Assembly (NCBI GenBank): GCA_025093555.1
Contig: JAIWNF010000004.1
Coordinates: 496,001-560,000 of the forward strand
Direction: 5' to 3'
DNA: 64,000 nucleotides
Source: Circinella umbellata
Lineage: Eukaryota; Mucoromycota; Mucoromycetes; Mucorales; Lichtheimiaceae
The first letter of the stretch is position 1. Every line of letters starts with the position of its first letter. This document shows, in pieces, positions 22,808-42,848 of the stretch. A model generated the notes under the pieces. That model ran no database searches. It had not been told where the DNA came from and saw only the letters and a program-made list of their open reading frames with translations. The position numbers and the translations under genes were made by a program.

Positions 22808-25251
22808 TGAAAATTGAATAGGATATAGATAAAAAATGTGTGGTTGTTTGTTTTTTATTTTTTCTTGACAACAAAGAGGAAAAAGGAAGTTATGCGTTTT
22901 TTATTTAAAATCAATGGGGGAATTCGAAGGTATATAGTTCGGTGATTTTAGATTAAAAATTTCGAAACAATGACGTCATGTATCAATTTTATGCATGAAA
23001 ATATATTGGTGGAAACAGTTTCTCATTCCCCAATTAAAAATTAGCAAGGGTTAGCTAATTGTATTTTAATAATTGTAGCAAACACTTTTTTGTGCATGAT
23101 CCTAATATCGGTAGTATTAGTTTGATACATCAAAAAAAGTACCAAACTAAAAATACGCAATTAGAATATTAGATAGGTACAATTCTATTTTACCTCAGTT
23201 GAATGAATGATATTAACAATAGAATATAAAAGCTACGTAGTGCGCAGCAGTTGCTTAATATAACAATACTGTACTTCCAGCTAGACCGAAAGAGTATCTT
23301 TATATCCAATTATAGTTATAGCTACCAATTGATAGGGATATTAGGTTCATCAACAGACGTGGAAAAACTGCTACTTGTTACCGAATGATACTCAAAATAC
23401 CTTGGATATAAATATCATCTCGGTAATGCACTACGTATTATGGAACCACACTCATCCTTGTCTTCTCTTACCAATACAACTCGATCGTCACATACAAGCT
23501 ATAATATTTACAGCAAAGAAATACCAAAAGTTTAGCACTTCAAGTGCCTCGGAATACCACTCAAGTGTAATAATGATATCGATGCAAATCAACTTGTCAA
23601 TCAAGGCGCCAGCAAAAGTAACAAGAACCATGGCACTACTACACCAGTTGGGTATCCATCTATAGTGTTAGTCTATATCCAGCCCTCATATCTTCATCTG
23701 ACCTATATTATTTAATGCGATTTAAATATTACGGTCATTTCGCCAAACATAAAGTCCAACTTCATAACACACAAAGAATTACGTCAAAATGAAACTCAAA
23801 CGTAATACCTCGACACCCTTTCCTACAATTGTCCGAATCTGGACATTACAACTCAAATTTGTGATTCGCCTCTAAGAACTTCCGGTTACCATAATTGCCC
23901 CCCTCCTATTGAATTTCTTTTTTTCTATGGAATCAACGTCAGGACTGTCCTAGTGCTTCAGCATAATCTACCGAAACATTCAATATGTGACAGCTTACGT
24001 ACGGGACTGAAAAAAAGACAAATAAATGGAAAACATACATCAGCACTGCTACAGTCGATACAGTTCCTTACTATATTTATTTGAAATGAAACATGTACAT
24101 CCAAATTATATTAGGTCAAATACGTAAGGCACGGGTAACTTAAAGGCGATATTTTATAAAATTATACCTCAGATATTTACGTATGTTTGCTATTGGGTTT
24201 ATTGGAAAATATTAACAGAAACCAGTTTTTTAGCCCTATAAAGTATGATGGAGAGTTGATTCATTAGAGTCAATCGTGTTTGAACAGTATTATATAAATA
24301 AATTAAGTGATAAGAATAATCGAGCTACAAAAAACTGGCTTTTAAAAAGTGAAGCACATTTTCTTTTATATAATGCATCTTTATATTTCAATGTTTTGGC
24401 AACCTATCTGGTTTCCCACCTTTCCAAAAAGACTTCACCAAAGAGAAAAATTAAGAAGCTATAAAATTTTTGAATTGGAATCTATTTTTTTGAAGAACCT
24501 ATTGGTCCTTAATTTTTAAACCAATCACTTCCCTTACCAAGAAGACGCATCTCTTTTTTTCATTTTTACCATAGTATCTTTTTAGAATCCAATCGCTGAA
24601 ATCGTTATACGTTGTTACTGCCATATGCTAGTCACTGAATTTATATCAAAAAGCTTCCAACAAGAACTCATTCATCGGTTGCAGCTATGTGGAGTAACTG
24701 CATCCCACTTGTTTCCATTTGAAAAACCAAGCATACCTAACGCTTTTTTAAACAGCACCATTCATTATAGGTCGCATTTTGACAGAATAAACACCGCCAC
24801 TGCATACCTCGTTTTCTTTATAGTAAAATTGAGGTTTTAACTAAATAAAAAAGAATAGCCACCAGCTGTTTCTCTGCTTGTCACTCCATTCTTTTAACTT
24901 ATTGTTTTTCTTTCTTCATCTATAATCATCAAATAAAAGAAATTTTTGGGGAATGAGACTGGTCAGAGCGTAGTAGAAAGCGGGGATGTCTTTTTTTTTC
25001 TCCACCCGAAGAGATCAGAAACACCCCATGCATATCTCAGAAAAAAAAAAAGATCTTTTTGCAAAGATCAGCAAGCGGACATGAAAAGCGGTGATTCATG
25101 CTGCTACACGACAACAGCATCATGATGACTGATTGGACCAAAAAACTCGTAAGCCACCGATTCTCTCAATTTGTATATCTGTTCAGACCGTCCAGTTCGT
25201 GCTGTTCTCCGTCTCCTTTTCACTTTTCATATTAAATTTAAATAATATACA
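22808..25251. other. 2.4 kb gene-free AT-rich region
   Basis: No convincing exon. The 96-residue ORF at 23375-23665 is slightly GC-richer than its surroundings but shows no motif. The 3' part (about 24870-25250) with T/C tracts is probably the promoter and leader of the SHMT gene. Confidence 0.45.
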
Positions 25252-26770
25252 ATGGCCGTCAAGTCCGTCGATCCCTGGAATACCTGTCTTAACACCACCC
25301 TCGAACAAGAGGACAAGGAAATCTTTGACATTGTCGAAAACGAAAAGTTGAGACAATGGTCTGGTTTGGAACTCATTGCTTCTGAGGTAAAGTGTTAATA
25401 AAGGGAAAGGAAACAATAGAGTATATAAACAGGAGACAGGATATAATGGAAAAGAAAAAGGGAAGACTTGTTGTGATTCTGATATGTGTAAAATTATATA
25501 GAACTTTACTTCCCAAGCTGTTATCGAAGCCAATGGTACTCCCTTAACTAACAAGTACTCTGAAGGTCTTCCTGGTGCTCGTTACTATGGTGGTAACGAG
25601 TTCATTGATGAACTTGAAGAACTCTGCCGCAAGCGTGCCTTGGATGCCTTTGGCTTGAACCCTGAACAATGGGGTGTTAATGTTCAACCTTACTCTGGTA
25701 GCACAGCTAACTTTGCTGCTTTGACTGCGTTGATTCAACCTCAAGATCGTTTGATGGGTTTGGACTTGCCTTCTGGTGGTCATTTGACCCACGGTTATCA
25801 AACCAACAAAAAGAAGATCTCTTCTTCTTCCATTTATTTCCAATCCATGCCTTATCAAGTTGACCCTGCTACTGGTTTGATTGACTACAAGCGTTTGGAA
25901 GAAAATGCCGCCTTGTTCCGCCCCAAGCTTCTCATTTGCGGTGCCTCGGCCTACCCACGTGAATTTGAGTATGACACCATGCGCCGCATTGCCGACCAAC
26001 ACGGTGCTTACTTGATGTGTGATATGGCTCATATTTCTGGTTTGATTGCTGGTAAGCAAGCCATCTCTCCCTTCGACTACTGTGATGTAGTTACTACCAC
26101 TACTCACAAGACTCTTCGTGGCCCCCGTGCTGGTTTGATCTTCTTCCGTCGTGACAAGGGTGATGGTCTTGAAGGTCGTGTTAACCAAGCTGTTTTCCCC
26201 TCATGCCAAGGTGGTCCCCACAACAACACCATTGCTGCTGTTGCTGTTGCTCTTAAGCAAGCTGGCTCCCCTGAATTCAAGGAATACGCCAAGCAAGTTA
26301 TTGCTAATGCTCAAAAGCTTGCTGAAACCTTGGTTGGTTTCGGTTACCGTTTGTCCAGCAATGGTACCTCCAACCATTTGATTCTTTGGGATTTGAAGCC
26401 CCAAAAGTTGACCGGTTCCAAGGTTGAACGTATTTGTGATATGGTTCACATCACCATCAACAAGAACTCTATTGCCGGCGACAAATCTGCTGTCACTCCC
26501 GGAGGTGTTCGTTTGGGTGCTAACGCACTTACCTCGCGTTCCATGAAAGAAGATGATATGGTTAAGGTTGGCGAATACTTGCACCGCACTGTCCAAATCG
26601 CTCTTAAGGTTCAAGAACAAGCTGGTTCCAAATTGATGAAGGACTTTGTTGCTGCATGTGAAGGAAACGAAGAAATTGCTCAACTCAAGAAGGAAGTTGT
26701 TGAATTTGCTCGTGGTTTCCCCATGCCTGGTTTTGATCCTACTACCATTAAGGCCACCGTCACCATCTAA
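25252..26770 (+). CDS. SHMT: Serine hydroxymethyltransferase, cytosolic type
   Basis: Two exons (25252-25386, 25502-26770) give 467 residues, the usual length of eukaryotic cytosolic SHMT. This PLP enzyme interconverts serine plus tetrahydrofolate with glycine plus 5,10-methylene-THF. Motifs are [14 protein letters not shown] spanning the intron, [45 protein letters not shown] and [17 protein letters not shown], with Lys in THKTLRGPR forming the PLP Schiff base. The N-terminus ([12 protein letters not shown]) has no mitochondrial presequence. Codon usage is strongly biased (AAG, AAC, GGT, TTG), indicating high expression. Long antisense ORFs across this gene result from that bias and are not genes. 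Confidence 0.97.
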
Positions 26771-27864
26771 GCTGATGGAAAAATTGGTATCTTTCTATTC
26801 TACCCATTCCCTTTTTCTTCCCGTGCCCTGAATATATATAATAATTGAAAAAAGATCTTATCGTTCTATTATTTCCTTATCCCGTTTGCATTTTTTTAAG
26901 CCAAGTTCAACACGGCGATTACATATATCTTCTCATTGTATAAAGTTCCTTCAACACAAATTTTGTATAAATTATAAACTTTCTTTTTTTTTCCTTTTTT
27001 TTTCAAAATATATATAAAGAAAAAGACTATTTCAAAACTATAAAAAGCTTTTTATCAGTGCTGTAAAAATTATATTTGGACATGTCAGAAATCTTGAGGT
27101 GACACGAAAAGAGGGTTCGTGCACTTGGTACAAGGTTACCAGTCCAATTTCCCACTTTAGCAATGCTGCCCATAATCGTGATATGAACTCAATTTGGCCA
27201 GTTGTGATGTGATATTTACAGTTCTGTTAGCATCAACTTCAGTGAAACAAATATACGTGCCACACTTGGCCATTATCGTACTTTTTTCTTCGTTTATTCT
27301 GAAAGATCAAGGAACAATCATTAATAACCACTTGTAATTTGTTTTCCCAATTATACGCGAATTTTATCACCTACTTCATCTACTTTGCCTATTTCTCAAA
27401 ATTTAAACGCTCGGGCCTATTCTTTTTAGTTTGTCATCTCCCCCAATTACCAAATAATAATACCCGCTCACTTTACTTACCGTCGTGTGAACGTCCGCCT
27501 GAAGCCTATTCATTCAGAAGTAAATTATGGTTACATAAAAGATTGCTTGCGCGTGCGGGACGGTAGATCAACCTAACCAGGGTAAAAAAAAATATATTAC
27601 AACTAATTCTTTTTCTCTTTCTGCTGCTCTTTGCAAATCATTCCCTTTCTTGTCTTAATCTCTTATATTCGTTTCTGCAAGTGTGCTTTTTTTCTTTTTT
27701 TTTTCTTCCTCCTCCTGTTGCCCCAATTATCGGATTTTGTAAGTCCCGAGATCGTGTAGATCTTATGTCTGTGCACGCACATTCGTAATTGATTTTTCTT
27801 TAGCTGGTCACACTTATTTATAATTTTTTATGTGGTAGATCATCGGTATTATACAGAATATATA
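26771..27864. other. Intergenic region downstream of SHMT
   Basis: A 1.1 kb AT-rich stretch. Positions 27595-27720 form a long T/C-rich block resembling a fungal promoter or leader. GTAAGT at 27739 and TTTCTTTAG at 27795-27803 could bound a 5' UTR intron of the weak ORF that follows. No other gene recognised. Confidence 0.4.
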
Positions 27865-28248
27865 ATGTTATTTTGCCAACTATTAAAAGACCCTCGTCCA
27901 AATAATCCTCGCCCGCCACGTCGCCCTTCACCTCCACCGGCACCACCAGCACCACCGGCAACTGGAGAACCTGGAGACAGTTGTCATAATAACAGTGGCA
28001 GCAACGATAACTCTGCTGGTTTAGGACGAAACACAACATATAAAATATTCTCTAGCAACGATGACTGTAACAAAGGCACAGATCGAAAAGGACAAGAACG
28101 ACATCGTATTCATGGCAATAGCAACAATAATAATACGACAGGTGAAAGTGATCGATATTGTCAAATGTTAATCTCCCGAGCCATACTGTATTTTAAAACA
28201 AAACTCTGTAATGTAATTTGCGTTCCAACATCATCGACGAGATTATAA
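27865..28248 (+). CDS. Weakly supported proline-rich orphan ORF
   Basis: A single ORF of 127 residues (138 if the ATG at 27832 is used). The first half is proline-rich (RPNNPRPPRRPSPPPAPPAP) and the second is Asn/Ser/Gly-rich (NNSGSNDNSAGL, HGNSNNNNTTGES). The codons of the Pro-rich part are GC-richer than anything within 1 kb, and the ORF follows a pyrimidine-rich leader-like block, which favours a real short gene. Against it are the lack of any family match, the A/T-rich C-terminal 25 codons and possible alternative splicing. It could also be a fragment of a longer decayed gene. Confidence 0.35.
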   Translation: MLFCQLLKDPRPNNPRPPRRPSPPPAPPAPPATGEPGDSCHNNSGSNDNSAGLGRNTTYKIFSSNDDCNKGTDRKGQERHRIHGNSNNNNTTGESDRYCQMLISRAILYFKTKLCNVICVPTSSTRL

Positions 28249-31200
28249 CAGTTAATATATATATAGTTCAGTCATATGCATCTCAAACTTATGTTTTTAT
28301 ACTTTACATTTTTCCTATCTCAACATACATACCCTCCTTCAACATTTATCTCTCCCCCCCCCCAAAAAAAAAACTATTTAACAGTTCTGTTAATCGTATG
28401 TTAAATTTTTTTCTTTCTATCTATTAATATTGATCTTTTTACCGACGCAAAAAAAACGCCTTTCAGGCAACTATCAAACTTTATAAAAAAGAAAAAATAT
28501 AAAATGACTAAAAAAGTAATCGAGATTGTTTCCCTCTCAGTGTGTATAATATACAAAAGAAAAAAGTTTAGTATAGTAAGATAAATGACAGATGAAAAGG
28601 AAATTACGTGGACACAGAAACAGGTAAGGCACTGTGAACATCGTGCTCAATTACCGATCTAGATGGACTCTCTATTTACTGTTAAACAAAATATTTCGTT
28701 CTTTAAGAGCGACGCTTTTTTTAAAGTTTTATTTGACTATGCCTAAATTATTTATTCTTTCTTACCCCCTCCTCAGTAGTCTTTTTCTTTTTCATATCGT
28801 CGGATAGCAATAGGTCAAGCATTTCATTATGGCCCCCAATTCTTATTCCTTTTGTCAATAGGACCAAGTCTATGTCTTTCATATGTTAATCAAGCAACCC
28901 AATTGTTTCTGCTTTTTAAAAAACCAAGAGTAGCAGTAAGACGCCTAATCAATAATCCGCCGGTTATTATTATAAAAAAAGCTTTTCACTCTCTTTTTTT
29001 ATAATTACGAATTATGTGATGCATGTGGGTTGTACGGTTAATATAGAAAGCGAATAAAGAAAATTTAAACATATTTTTATCTAAAGAAGATGGTAGTTTC
29101 AGTACAACTAAGATGTGTGGTACCATAAGTATTTCATGTGCTCAACTTACCAGTGAATAAACTACAAAAGAGCTAAAATATTCGCCGAAAAGCGGACAGT
29201 GCATTCATTCATTGAGTGTCTTACTGAGGAGATAATCCTTGAAAGAAATCAGTTTGAAAGAAGAATGAAGGAAAAGTGTTGGAAACCTAATATCTAGCCC
29301 AATCTATTTTTTCTTTGTCTGTATTATGTGTAATGCTTCCCAATAACATTGTTAATAGAATTCTCAAAAGAGGGAAAATGGGAAGAAGAAAAATAAATCG
29401 GTCTAGCCCAAAATCTTATTTTTTCATTCTAATGTTGAACACAGACATACGCTTTCTGTAAATATGTTTGCTATTGGTTGTGTGTGCTTGGTTTTTTTTT
29501 TTGTCTCTATACAATTATATTTTCAACTTTGAAAGTTGCTGGTATCTGCACTAAATATAATAAGAATTGACTAATTGGTAAGTTAGTCCGATATTGTTTT
29601 CAACGCTTTTTATTATTCCCCAGAATAATCATTACATATAACGCTTTGCTGGCGAACCATTACTCAGCACAAGTTCTGTTCCAGTATCAAAAAAAAAAAA
29701 AAAAAAAAAAAAAAAATAAGAGCATCAGAGTGATAGTCGGCATAGAGTGAAAGGCGCAGTTTAGAATAGAATCTATCAGCTCAACAACGTGCAAAAAAAT
29801 ACAAAAAAAAAATAGGACAAAAAAGAGAAGGGAGGGAAACGAATATCAATATTATCACATTTAAGAACATTTGATATCAAAAATCGTTTGTGGCTGTATA
29901 TAACTATTGATATGAGTCCAAAAAATTTATATTTGCTCATCTGAACGATTTTTTGTTCTTAATATCCATTTCCGGATTAACTCGGCGCCCAACTTCTTTA
30001 TATATTTATTGAAGTGCATTCATTCCCTCTCCGAAGGACTTTCCTTTATTTTATGATGTTGAAGCTTATTCAATAATAGAATACTTGTACCATTTTAGAT
30101 GCAGCTGAATATCAACATTAAAACATTACTGCTTGTTTATTTTTTGATACTACTAAACAAAGGTTGAGTTCATCTAGATATGAATATATTGTATTGCTCA
30201 CAGTTAGTCTAAATCACATGAGGTGTTGTTAAGGGCGCCTTCCAAGTCGTATTACCTCAACCGCCATAATGATAACCACAACGGAAAAATATTTCTCAGC
30301 AAGGCAGTCAACCACGCTAGACGAAATTCCCATTAATCACACAAACTTCCATGTTCACTCATTACTTTATTACTGTACACATCCGGTATTTGACCTTCTT
30401 TTTTAGTACCAAATCATAAATATCGATTACGTGGATCTAGCTAAAAATAATAGTAATAAATAAATAATAAAAGATTTTCCTTTTTCAGTTCTATCTCACT
30501 CTTATGTTTTTCTTTTCCTATACAAACTTCGAATATCCTCAAAAAGATATACGAGGGACACCTATTGTCTAATATACCCAGAATAGTTACTACGATACAG
30601 TTCCCAATAAAATCTGATCAACTTTTACCAAAAACTTCGACAAAAAGAAGCACAAAAGTGAAGCACTGCCCATCTTTTTTGACCAGCTTATGCGTAAAGT
30701 AAACGCCAGGCTGGCAATCTAAAACAAAGCACCAAAAGAGTAGAGCTATTGTGAACTCGGCTATTTCCTCATCATAAAAGTACCCTCCAGGTATATTGGA
30801 AAGTGAAGATAACAATAGTATAATTTATTCGCAAGACGTAGGTTTGAAAACTAGGTTAGCGGGAGGTAGCTTTCAAAGAGTAACTGTTGTTGCTCAGTGT
30901 GGCGTGTTTCGTAAAACTCTTTGTTGTTTACGTCGGATAAAAACTTGTCTGTATTAGTATTCCTCTTTGGCAGTGTCTATCATTATGAAGTCGCTATGTT
31001 GTGTAATATGCAAGACTACTAGGCATTGTGTTTGAGCACACTCATGCTTGTAAATATAGTGCAATACGTTTGGTCAAAAGGTAAAGTAAAATACTCTACA
31101 TATCGAAAGTTATTCCTGCTATCTTACTGTAGTTTTTATATAGTGTTGTGCATTTTACTGCTGCAATGGAAAAGGCTGTTTAGTAAGTACTAATTTAGCT

Positions 31201-33363
31201 TTTGATATTGCTGATCTTCGTCATGATTTCGTATCTTTAACTTATAGTAGGCTAAGATAAAAAAAAATCAGGTTCCTTGCGGTAAAGGGAGTAAAAGGAA
31301 CTTGGCAGGATCGTGAGCCGATTACGTATTGCTCGCCGTCGTCATACGCGTGCAAACAGTTCACGTTGCGTTGAAGGTAGTTTGGTTAGTGAACGAGTTA
31401 TACTCTTATTGCTCTTTTCAATCAAGTGTGCAAAACATTATGGAAATTTTATGCATATGTATGTACCATAAAAAATATGACTGTAATAAAAAGAAAAAAA
31501 ATCGTTATAGATTTTCACTTGAACTTTGAAATCAAAACAGTGTTTGTTTGGAGAGTGGAGATTCAAAACTGCCTACCTCTTCTCCTCCAACTCCATCTCC
31601 GTGGATGCGGCTTATCATTCTCGGGTTAAACTTTTCTTCTTATTTAGAAACTATACAAGAGAAAGTAGCGAGAAAAAACTAATATGTAGACATTTAAGTC
31701 GTAAATTAATTAACATTGATATATAGCTATATTCTAATTGGTACTAGTACTACAGTGATACTACAGAATTTTGTAATTTTTCGTGACGCGCAGCAGGGGA
31801 AGAAATTAACGAAGTATATATAAACTAATGTAAAATACCACTACATATATTTTTTTTGTCCTTAGCCCTTCTATCTCGGTGGGTCTGAATTTTATATGAA
31901 TGCATTGTGCCTTTATGCTGCCTTTTGCTTAGATTCAAAAGTAAATAATCCTTATGTAGAAATCATACTATTATTTTCGATTATAATAAATGAGCACAAC
32001 TAAAACAAATTTTATTGAACATATTTACCAAACTGAAGACTCAGTTTTATGGGAAATCGAACTGTTTACACAATACGTGTCTAGTACAATGTATTAGATT
32101 CTTTTCGCGCTGTTGCCTAGCTCACAGGCTAATAATTTATGTTGCTGTATATGGTAAAAAGAAGCTCTAGACAGAAAGCTTTCAGCGGCGCTTATAATTT
32201 TTAAAAAAAGAGAGAGACAGAAAAAATACATGAGTCTATGGGCCAACCACGGGACCCAAAACACCCTTTTTTCTACTTATTTAAAGACTGAATAAGTAAT
32301 TCTGACATTTGAATAATACAAAGTAACTGGTGAGTTCTTGTCACAAGAAAATTATACAGTGGACAGATATTAAATTTCAGCTTGAGACATATGCTTTTCC
32401 CCCGATGGCGGATTTATAAAATAGATTATCCATGACTTGCCCCAACTAACTCCTCCCCAGCTCACCAAGTTTAAAATAAGGTGCATCAAGTTGAAAATTA
32501 TAATATGTAGACGGTTAATGAAGATCTTGTAGCAGATATTTGAAACGTCGTCTAATTTTAAAGTAAACTGACATCTTGTTTATAGTACGTGTCACACATG
32601 TTACACGACCGTTGTACAGCATTACTACTACCTTTTTCAAGAAATTCCTAGAAATTCTTCTATAACAACCAATAAGGCTTGTGATTAAAGATAGTATCAT
32701 CACCTTACAAGAGAACTTTAGTAGCACACTCTTAATATGTGAAATTTTGGACTAGCAAATAGTAGCAAAATGTAAAATTCTAAAACTCTTAAATATTCTT
32801 TGGTTCCTGTGGATTAAAAACTGGCGATCTTTTGATCAACATCGTGGAGAAGAATTGTGACACCGCAAAATCCAAATACAGTAAAGACTACAAGTAGCAT
32901 AATTGACCCTTGTTTAATACAAACTTCCAAATAATCAATAGAGAATTGCTCTCGACATAATAATAGTAGAGCATATACGATGTGGTGGCAATAATTTTTT
33001 TGGGTATGTAGACTACAACAGTCATCAATAAATAAAAACCAATACGTTACTATTTGAATACTTTGTATATTTTATACATAATACGTAATGTAATAATGGA
33101 ATAGATAAAATTATGCGCATAAAATATTTTCAAATACGATAAATAGACAACATAGTGTATGCAATGTGCAAAGAAACATGATAATTTTTTTCTGTAAATA
33201 ATACTTATTTAATATGAAGATGTAAATCACAGTTGTGTATTAGATACATATGTAATTGTACAGAAAGTAATCGGGCAAAGAAAATATATAAAGCAGCCAT
33301 AAATATGATAATAAACATCGATTGTTTTTTTTAAAAGGGATAAGTTATTTCTACAAACTTTTT
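28249..33363. other. 5.1 kb gene-free AT-rich region
   Basis: No exon with family resemblance on either strand. ORFs are at most ~70 codons and A/T-driven. The tract holds a C10-A10 junction near 28357-28375 and an A28 run at 29689-29716. A slightly GC-richer patch at 31270-31390 and another at 31560-31630 have no recognisable protein match. It may be decayed transposable-element sequence, but no terminal repeats, reverse transcriptase or transposase motif can be seen. Confidence 0.5.
29689..29716. repeat. A28 homopolymer
   Basis: Twenty-eight consecutive A residues, the longest homopolymer in the window. It lies in a gene-free tract and could be replication slippage or the poly(A) end of a retroposed copy; no target-site duplication is evident. 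Confidence 0.8.
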
Positions 33364-39960
<6,597 letters not shown>

Positions 39961-41109
39961 TAGCTTTCATAAAGAAACTAGACAGGATGAATATCGTACA
40001 ATATGCTTTTCAGTCTACTGCGGTTCTTAATGGTAATTACGGCATCCACGAACAGCTTCCCCCCCTTCAATGCTGTGTCCTGAGATTTTGATCACTATTG
40101 TTTTCCTTTTTGGATCTTCTTGTCATACTTTGTTTTCAAAAACGTTATTATGCCACGTATTCATTTATCCATTATATCGATTAGAACACGCGACCAATTT
40201 ATAGTTACCAACGCTGTTGTATTAGTAATTACTGTATATTTTTCTTAGCAACGTCACAAATAAGTTAGAGACCAAATAGCTTCCCTCCTTTCCATCATTT
40301 GAACAACAAAATATTATCTTCAAAGTTATATTCTCTACTCTATATCATATTTTGTATTATTATATTTTTATTGGTTACAGTGTATTGATCTCTCAAAATA
40401 ACACGACAGCAACCAGGATGTGATAAGTCCCATGACAGTATCAGATGCGGTCTGTATGCTGAACAACTGAAATGTCTTCCTCTACCATCCAAAATTTTGC
40501 AGACAATATCATATAAAAATTGCTCAAACTTAATGACATCTTGGGCCAGAAGTAAAATAAAAACTTAAGGAACAACGTACAGCTAGAACAAGTAGGGTAA
40601 TAAATCACAAAAGAAATAACAGACGCCAGGAAAGTCGCACCGATATTTCAAAGATAAAAATAAATACATGATTACGAATTCAAAACAAATCATCAATTCA
40701 TTATATGAGTGATGTTGATGTTGATAACAGCTCAAAATAATTGAAAACTTATTAAACTATGTCCTCCAATTTATATATGCTTCATCCATAATGCTGTAAC
40801 GGTGTTGTTATCAAATCCACTTATATTCTATCTATATTTATGTATTTCCCTATTGAACTCTCTTATCCTTGCCTCTTTTTCTTTTTTCTCTTTTGACAGA
40901 AATAAAGTAAAAGAAATCTTTTACTTGTTACTACATCTGCTGCTATTGTTTACGTATCAAATCACGATGCATTAATTAGAAGGTTTACATTTGATGATTT
41001 GTAGTTCGGACATTGAATTATAAACAAATAGTAAAAACCATACGCGTTATAATTGTTTTTTTGTTTTATACAGTTTAATTTTTTTTATACAACTCTAGAT
41101 TTTTGAACC
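39961..41109. other. Divergent intergenic region, ABCC transporter / CCDC124 homologue
   Basis: A 1.15 kb AT-rich spacer that must hold both promoters. Nothing coding is seen. The sequence before 41110 is T-rich (about 41055-41095). Confidence 0.4.
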
Positions 41110-42259
41110 ATGGGTAAAAAAGGTGGTGGAGGAAACAGTAAGGCCGAAGCAGCTAATGCAAAGAAAGCCTCTGCAAAAGCCGAAAAAGATAAATCAAAGG
41201 CTGCTGCTGCTGAAGCTAAAGAAGCTGAAAAGTGGTCTCAAGGTTCTAAAGGCAAGAACAAGAAAGAAGCTGAAGCTGAGAAGAAGGTATATATATATAA
41301 TTATATATATCAACCATCGTAATCAGGAAAAAATTCGTTAAATAAAATATTCTAAAACTAATACATTGTACAATGATATAGGCTGCACAAGCTGCTAAAA
41401 AGGCGGAATTGGATAGATTAAAGGTAAGTTATATATCCTTTTCGTCAATTTTTAAAAGAAGACCAGGGTGATTTATACCATTAAATTGATCCCTTCGTAA
41501 TTTATTAACCCGTGTTTGATTTCGTAATTGAATTTAGGCCGCAGAAGAAGCAGAAACAGCCAAGATCAAACCTAAAGGAGCTGAGGTATGTGATTTTGAA
41601 CTTAATATAAATACGTCCTTATGTGTTTCTATATTACAATATATTTATTTGCTGCCATTCATCTTTTTTGCCTCGTAAATGTTTATAGAAAGTTGCTGCG
41701 AAGAAGGCTGCCAAGGCAGAAGCTGGTTCATTTGCTCGACGTACTATTCCCGAATTTTCAGCTAGCAATATTGATGACGCTCTTGATATCATGAGTATCA
41801 GTGACGACAAGAAGGGTCCAGTTTCAAATAAGGATATTGAACGTCATCCTGAACGCCGTTTCAAGGCTGCTTTAGCTGCTTTTGAAGAAAGGTTGGAATA
41901 TCTTTTGCTTATTCTTTTAATAAAAGTGAATGATAACTAACTATTATCGTTTTCTTTTTTTTTTTTTGTCAGGGAACTTCCTCGTTTCAAGAAGGAAAAT
42001 CCTGGTTTACGTTTGAGTCAATTGAAGGAAATAATCTTTAAGGAATTCAAAAAGTCTCCTGAAAATCCTTTCAATCAAGCAAATATTTTGGATTACAACG
42101 CCACTCAAGACGACGCACGTACCGTGAAAGGTAAGTAATATACCGAATAGAAAACTAGCTATATCCATATGAAGCAGGTTTATTGATTAATTTATGTTTC
42201 TTCTTCAATGATTAGATCAACGTCGCAAAGAAATCGAAGGTCGTCTTCGTTCTACTTAA
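41110..42259 (+). CDS. CCDC124 / Oxs1 homologue (ribosome-associated coiled-coil protein)
   Basis: Six exons are joined by frame: 41110-41286, 41382-41423, 41538-41585, 41689-41891, 41973-42130 and 42216-42259, giving 223 residues. The N-terminal half is a Lys/Ala/Glu-rich coiled coil beginning MGKKGGGGNSKAEAANAKKA with AEKDKSKAAAAEAKEAEKW. The C-terminal half is the conserved CCDC124 domain (DDALDIMSISDDKKGPVSN, ERHPERRFKAALAAFEER, ENPGLRLSQLKEIIFKEFKK, SPENPFNQ). Human CCDC124 and the related yeast Lso2 bind the A-site side of idle or hibernating 80S ribosomes and help recovery; S. pombe Oxs1 was described as a transcriptional co-regulator in diamide stress. The coding region is divided into small phase-0 exons in the coiled coil. 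Confidence 0.93.
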
Positions 42260-42848
42260 AGAAACTTGGTCTATTATTAATCTATCATTCATTTACAAAC
42301 ACATGTACATTAACATTCTTATCCCTACTCTCAAATAAATAACTTTTGTTTCTATCCCCTTAGCTGTATCTTGCATTACTTAATTCTTTCATAAGCAGAT
42401 CATTGCCGTATCCAACGCCACAAGAAATTAAATAATTATCATTTTCTACATCTACAGTATAACCAAACATTTGTCAATTTGCCTATATGTTGTTGATTTA
42501 TTTGATGAAAATGGTGGAAGGTGCTTGTACTTTAAGACGGTAATGGTGTGTACCAAGTAAAAAAAGCAAAATGGAGAGAGGATGTTTTTGATGCCGAAAA
42601 AAAGTTGTGCAGAAAATTAAATAAAAAAATCGAATCGAATACATGAGTGAACACAAAAATAAAGAAAAGAGGGGTTACAGGATCAATCTATCGAGAGAAT
42701 GTATGAGAGTTTATGATTTTTTTTTAGAAAAACATAATAGAAGGATGTGTTGGAAAGAGGAGTAGAGGTTGATTTGGGAATTTGTCAGAAGACTAATAAA
42801 TATACACAAAAAACGCTTTTGTTTTTTTTTTTTTTTGGTATTCGTCAA
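42260..42848. other. Convergent intergenic region
   Basis: A 589 bp spacer between two stop codons. ORFs at 42747-42993 are antisense to the last exon of the glycosyltransferase gene or lie in its 3' flank and are not genes. Confidence 0.4.

Noticed and set aside
23375..23665. 96-residue ORF in the spacer before SHMT
   Set aside because: No recognisable motif, no promoter-like leader; composition only slightly above background.
25544..26683. Long antisense ORFs (214 and 160 codons) across the SHMT gene
   Set aside because: They mirror the strongly codon-biased SHMT exon, which has full family motifs on the plus strand.
31260..31400. Arg-rich coding-like patch in the 5 kb desert
   Set aside because: Frame is open for only ~40 codons, no splice partners or family match; kept only as part of the desert description.
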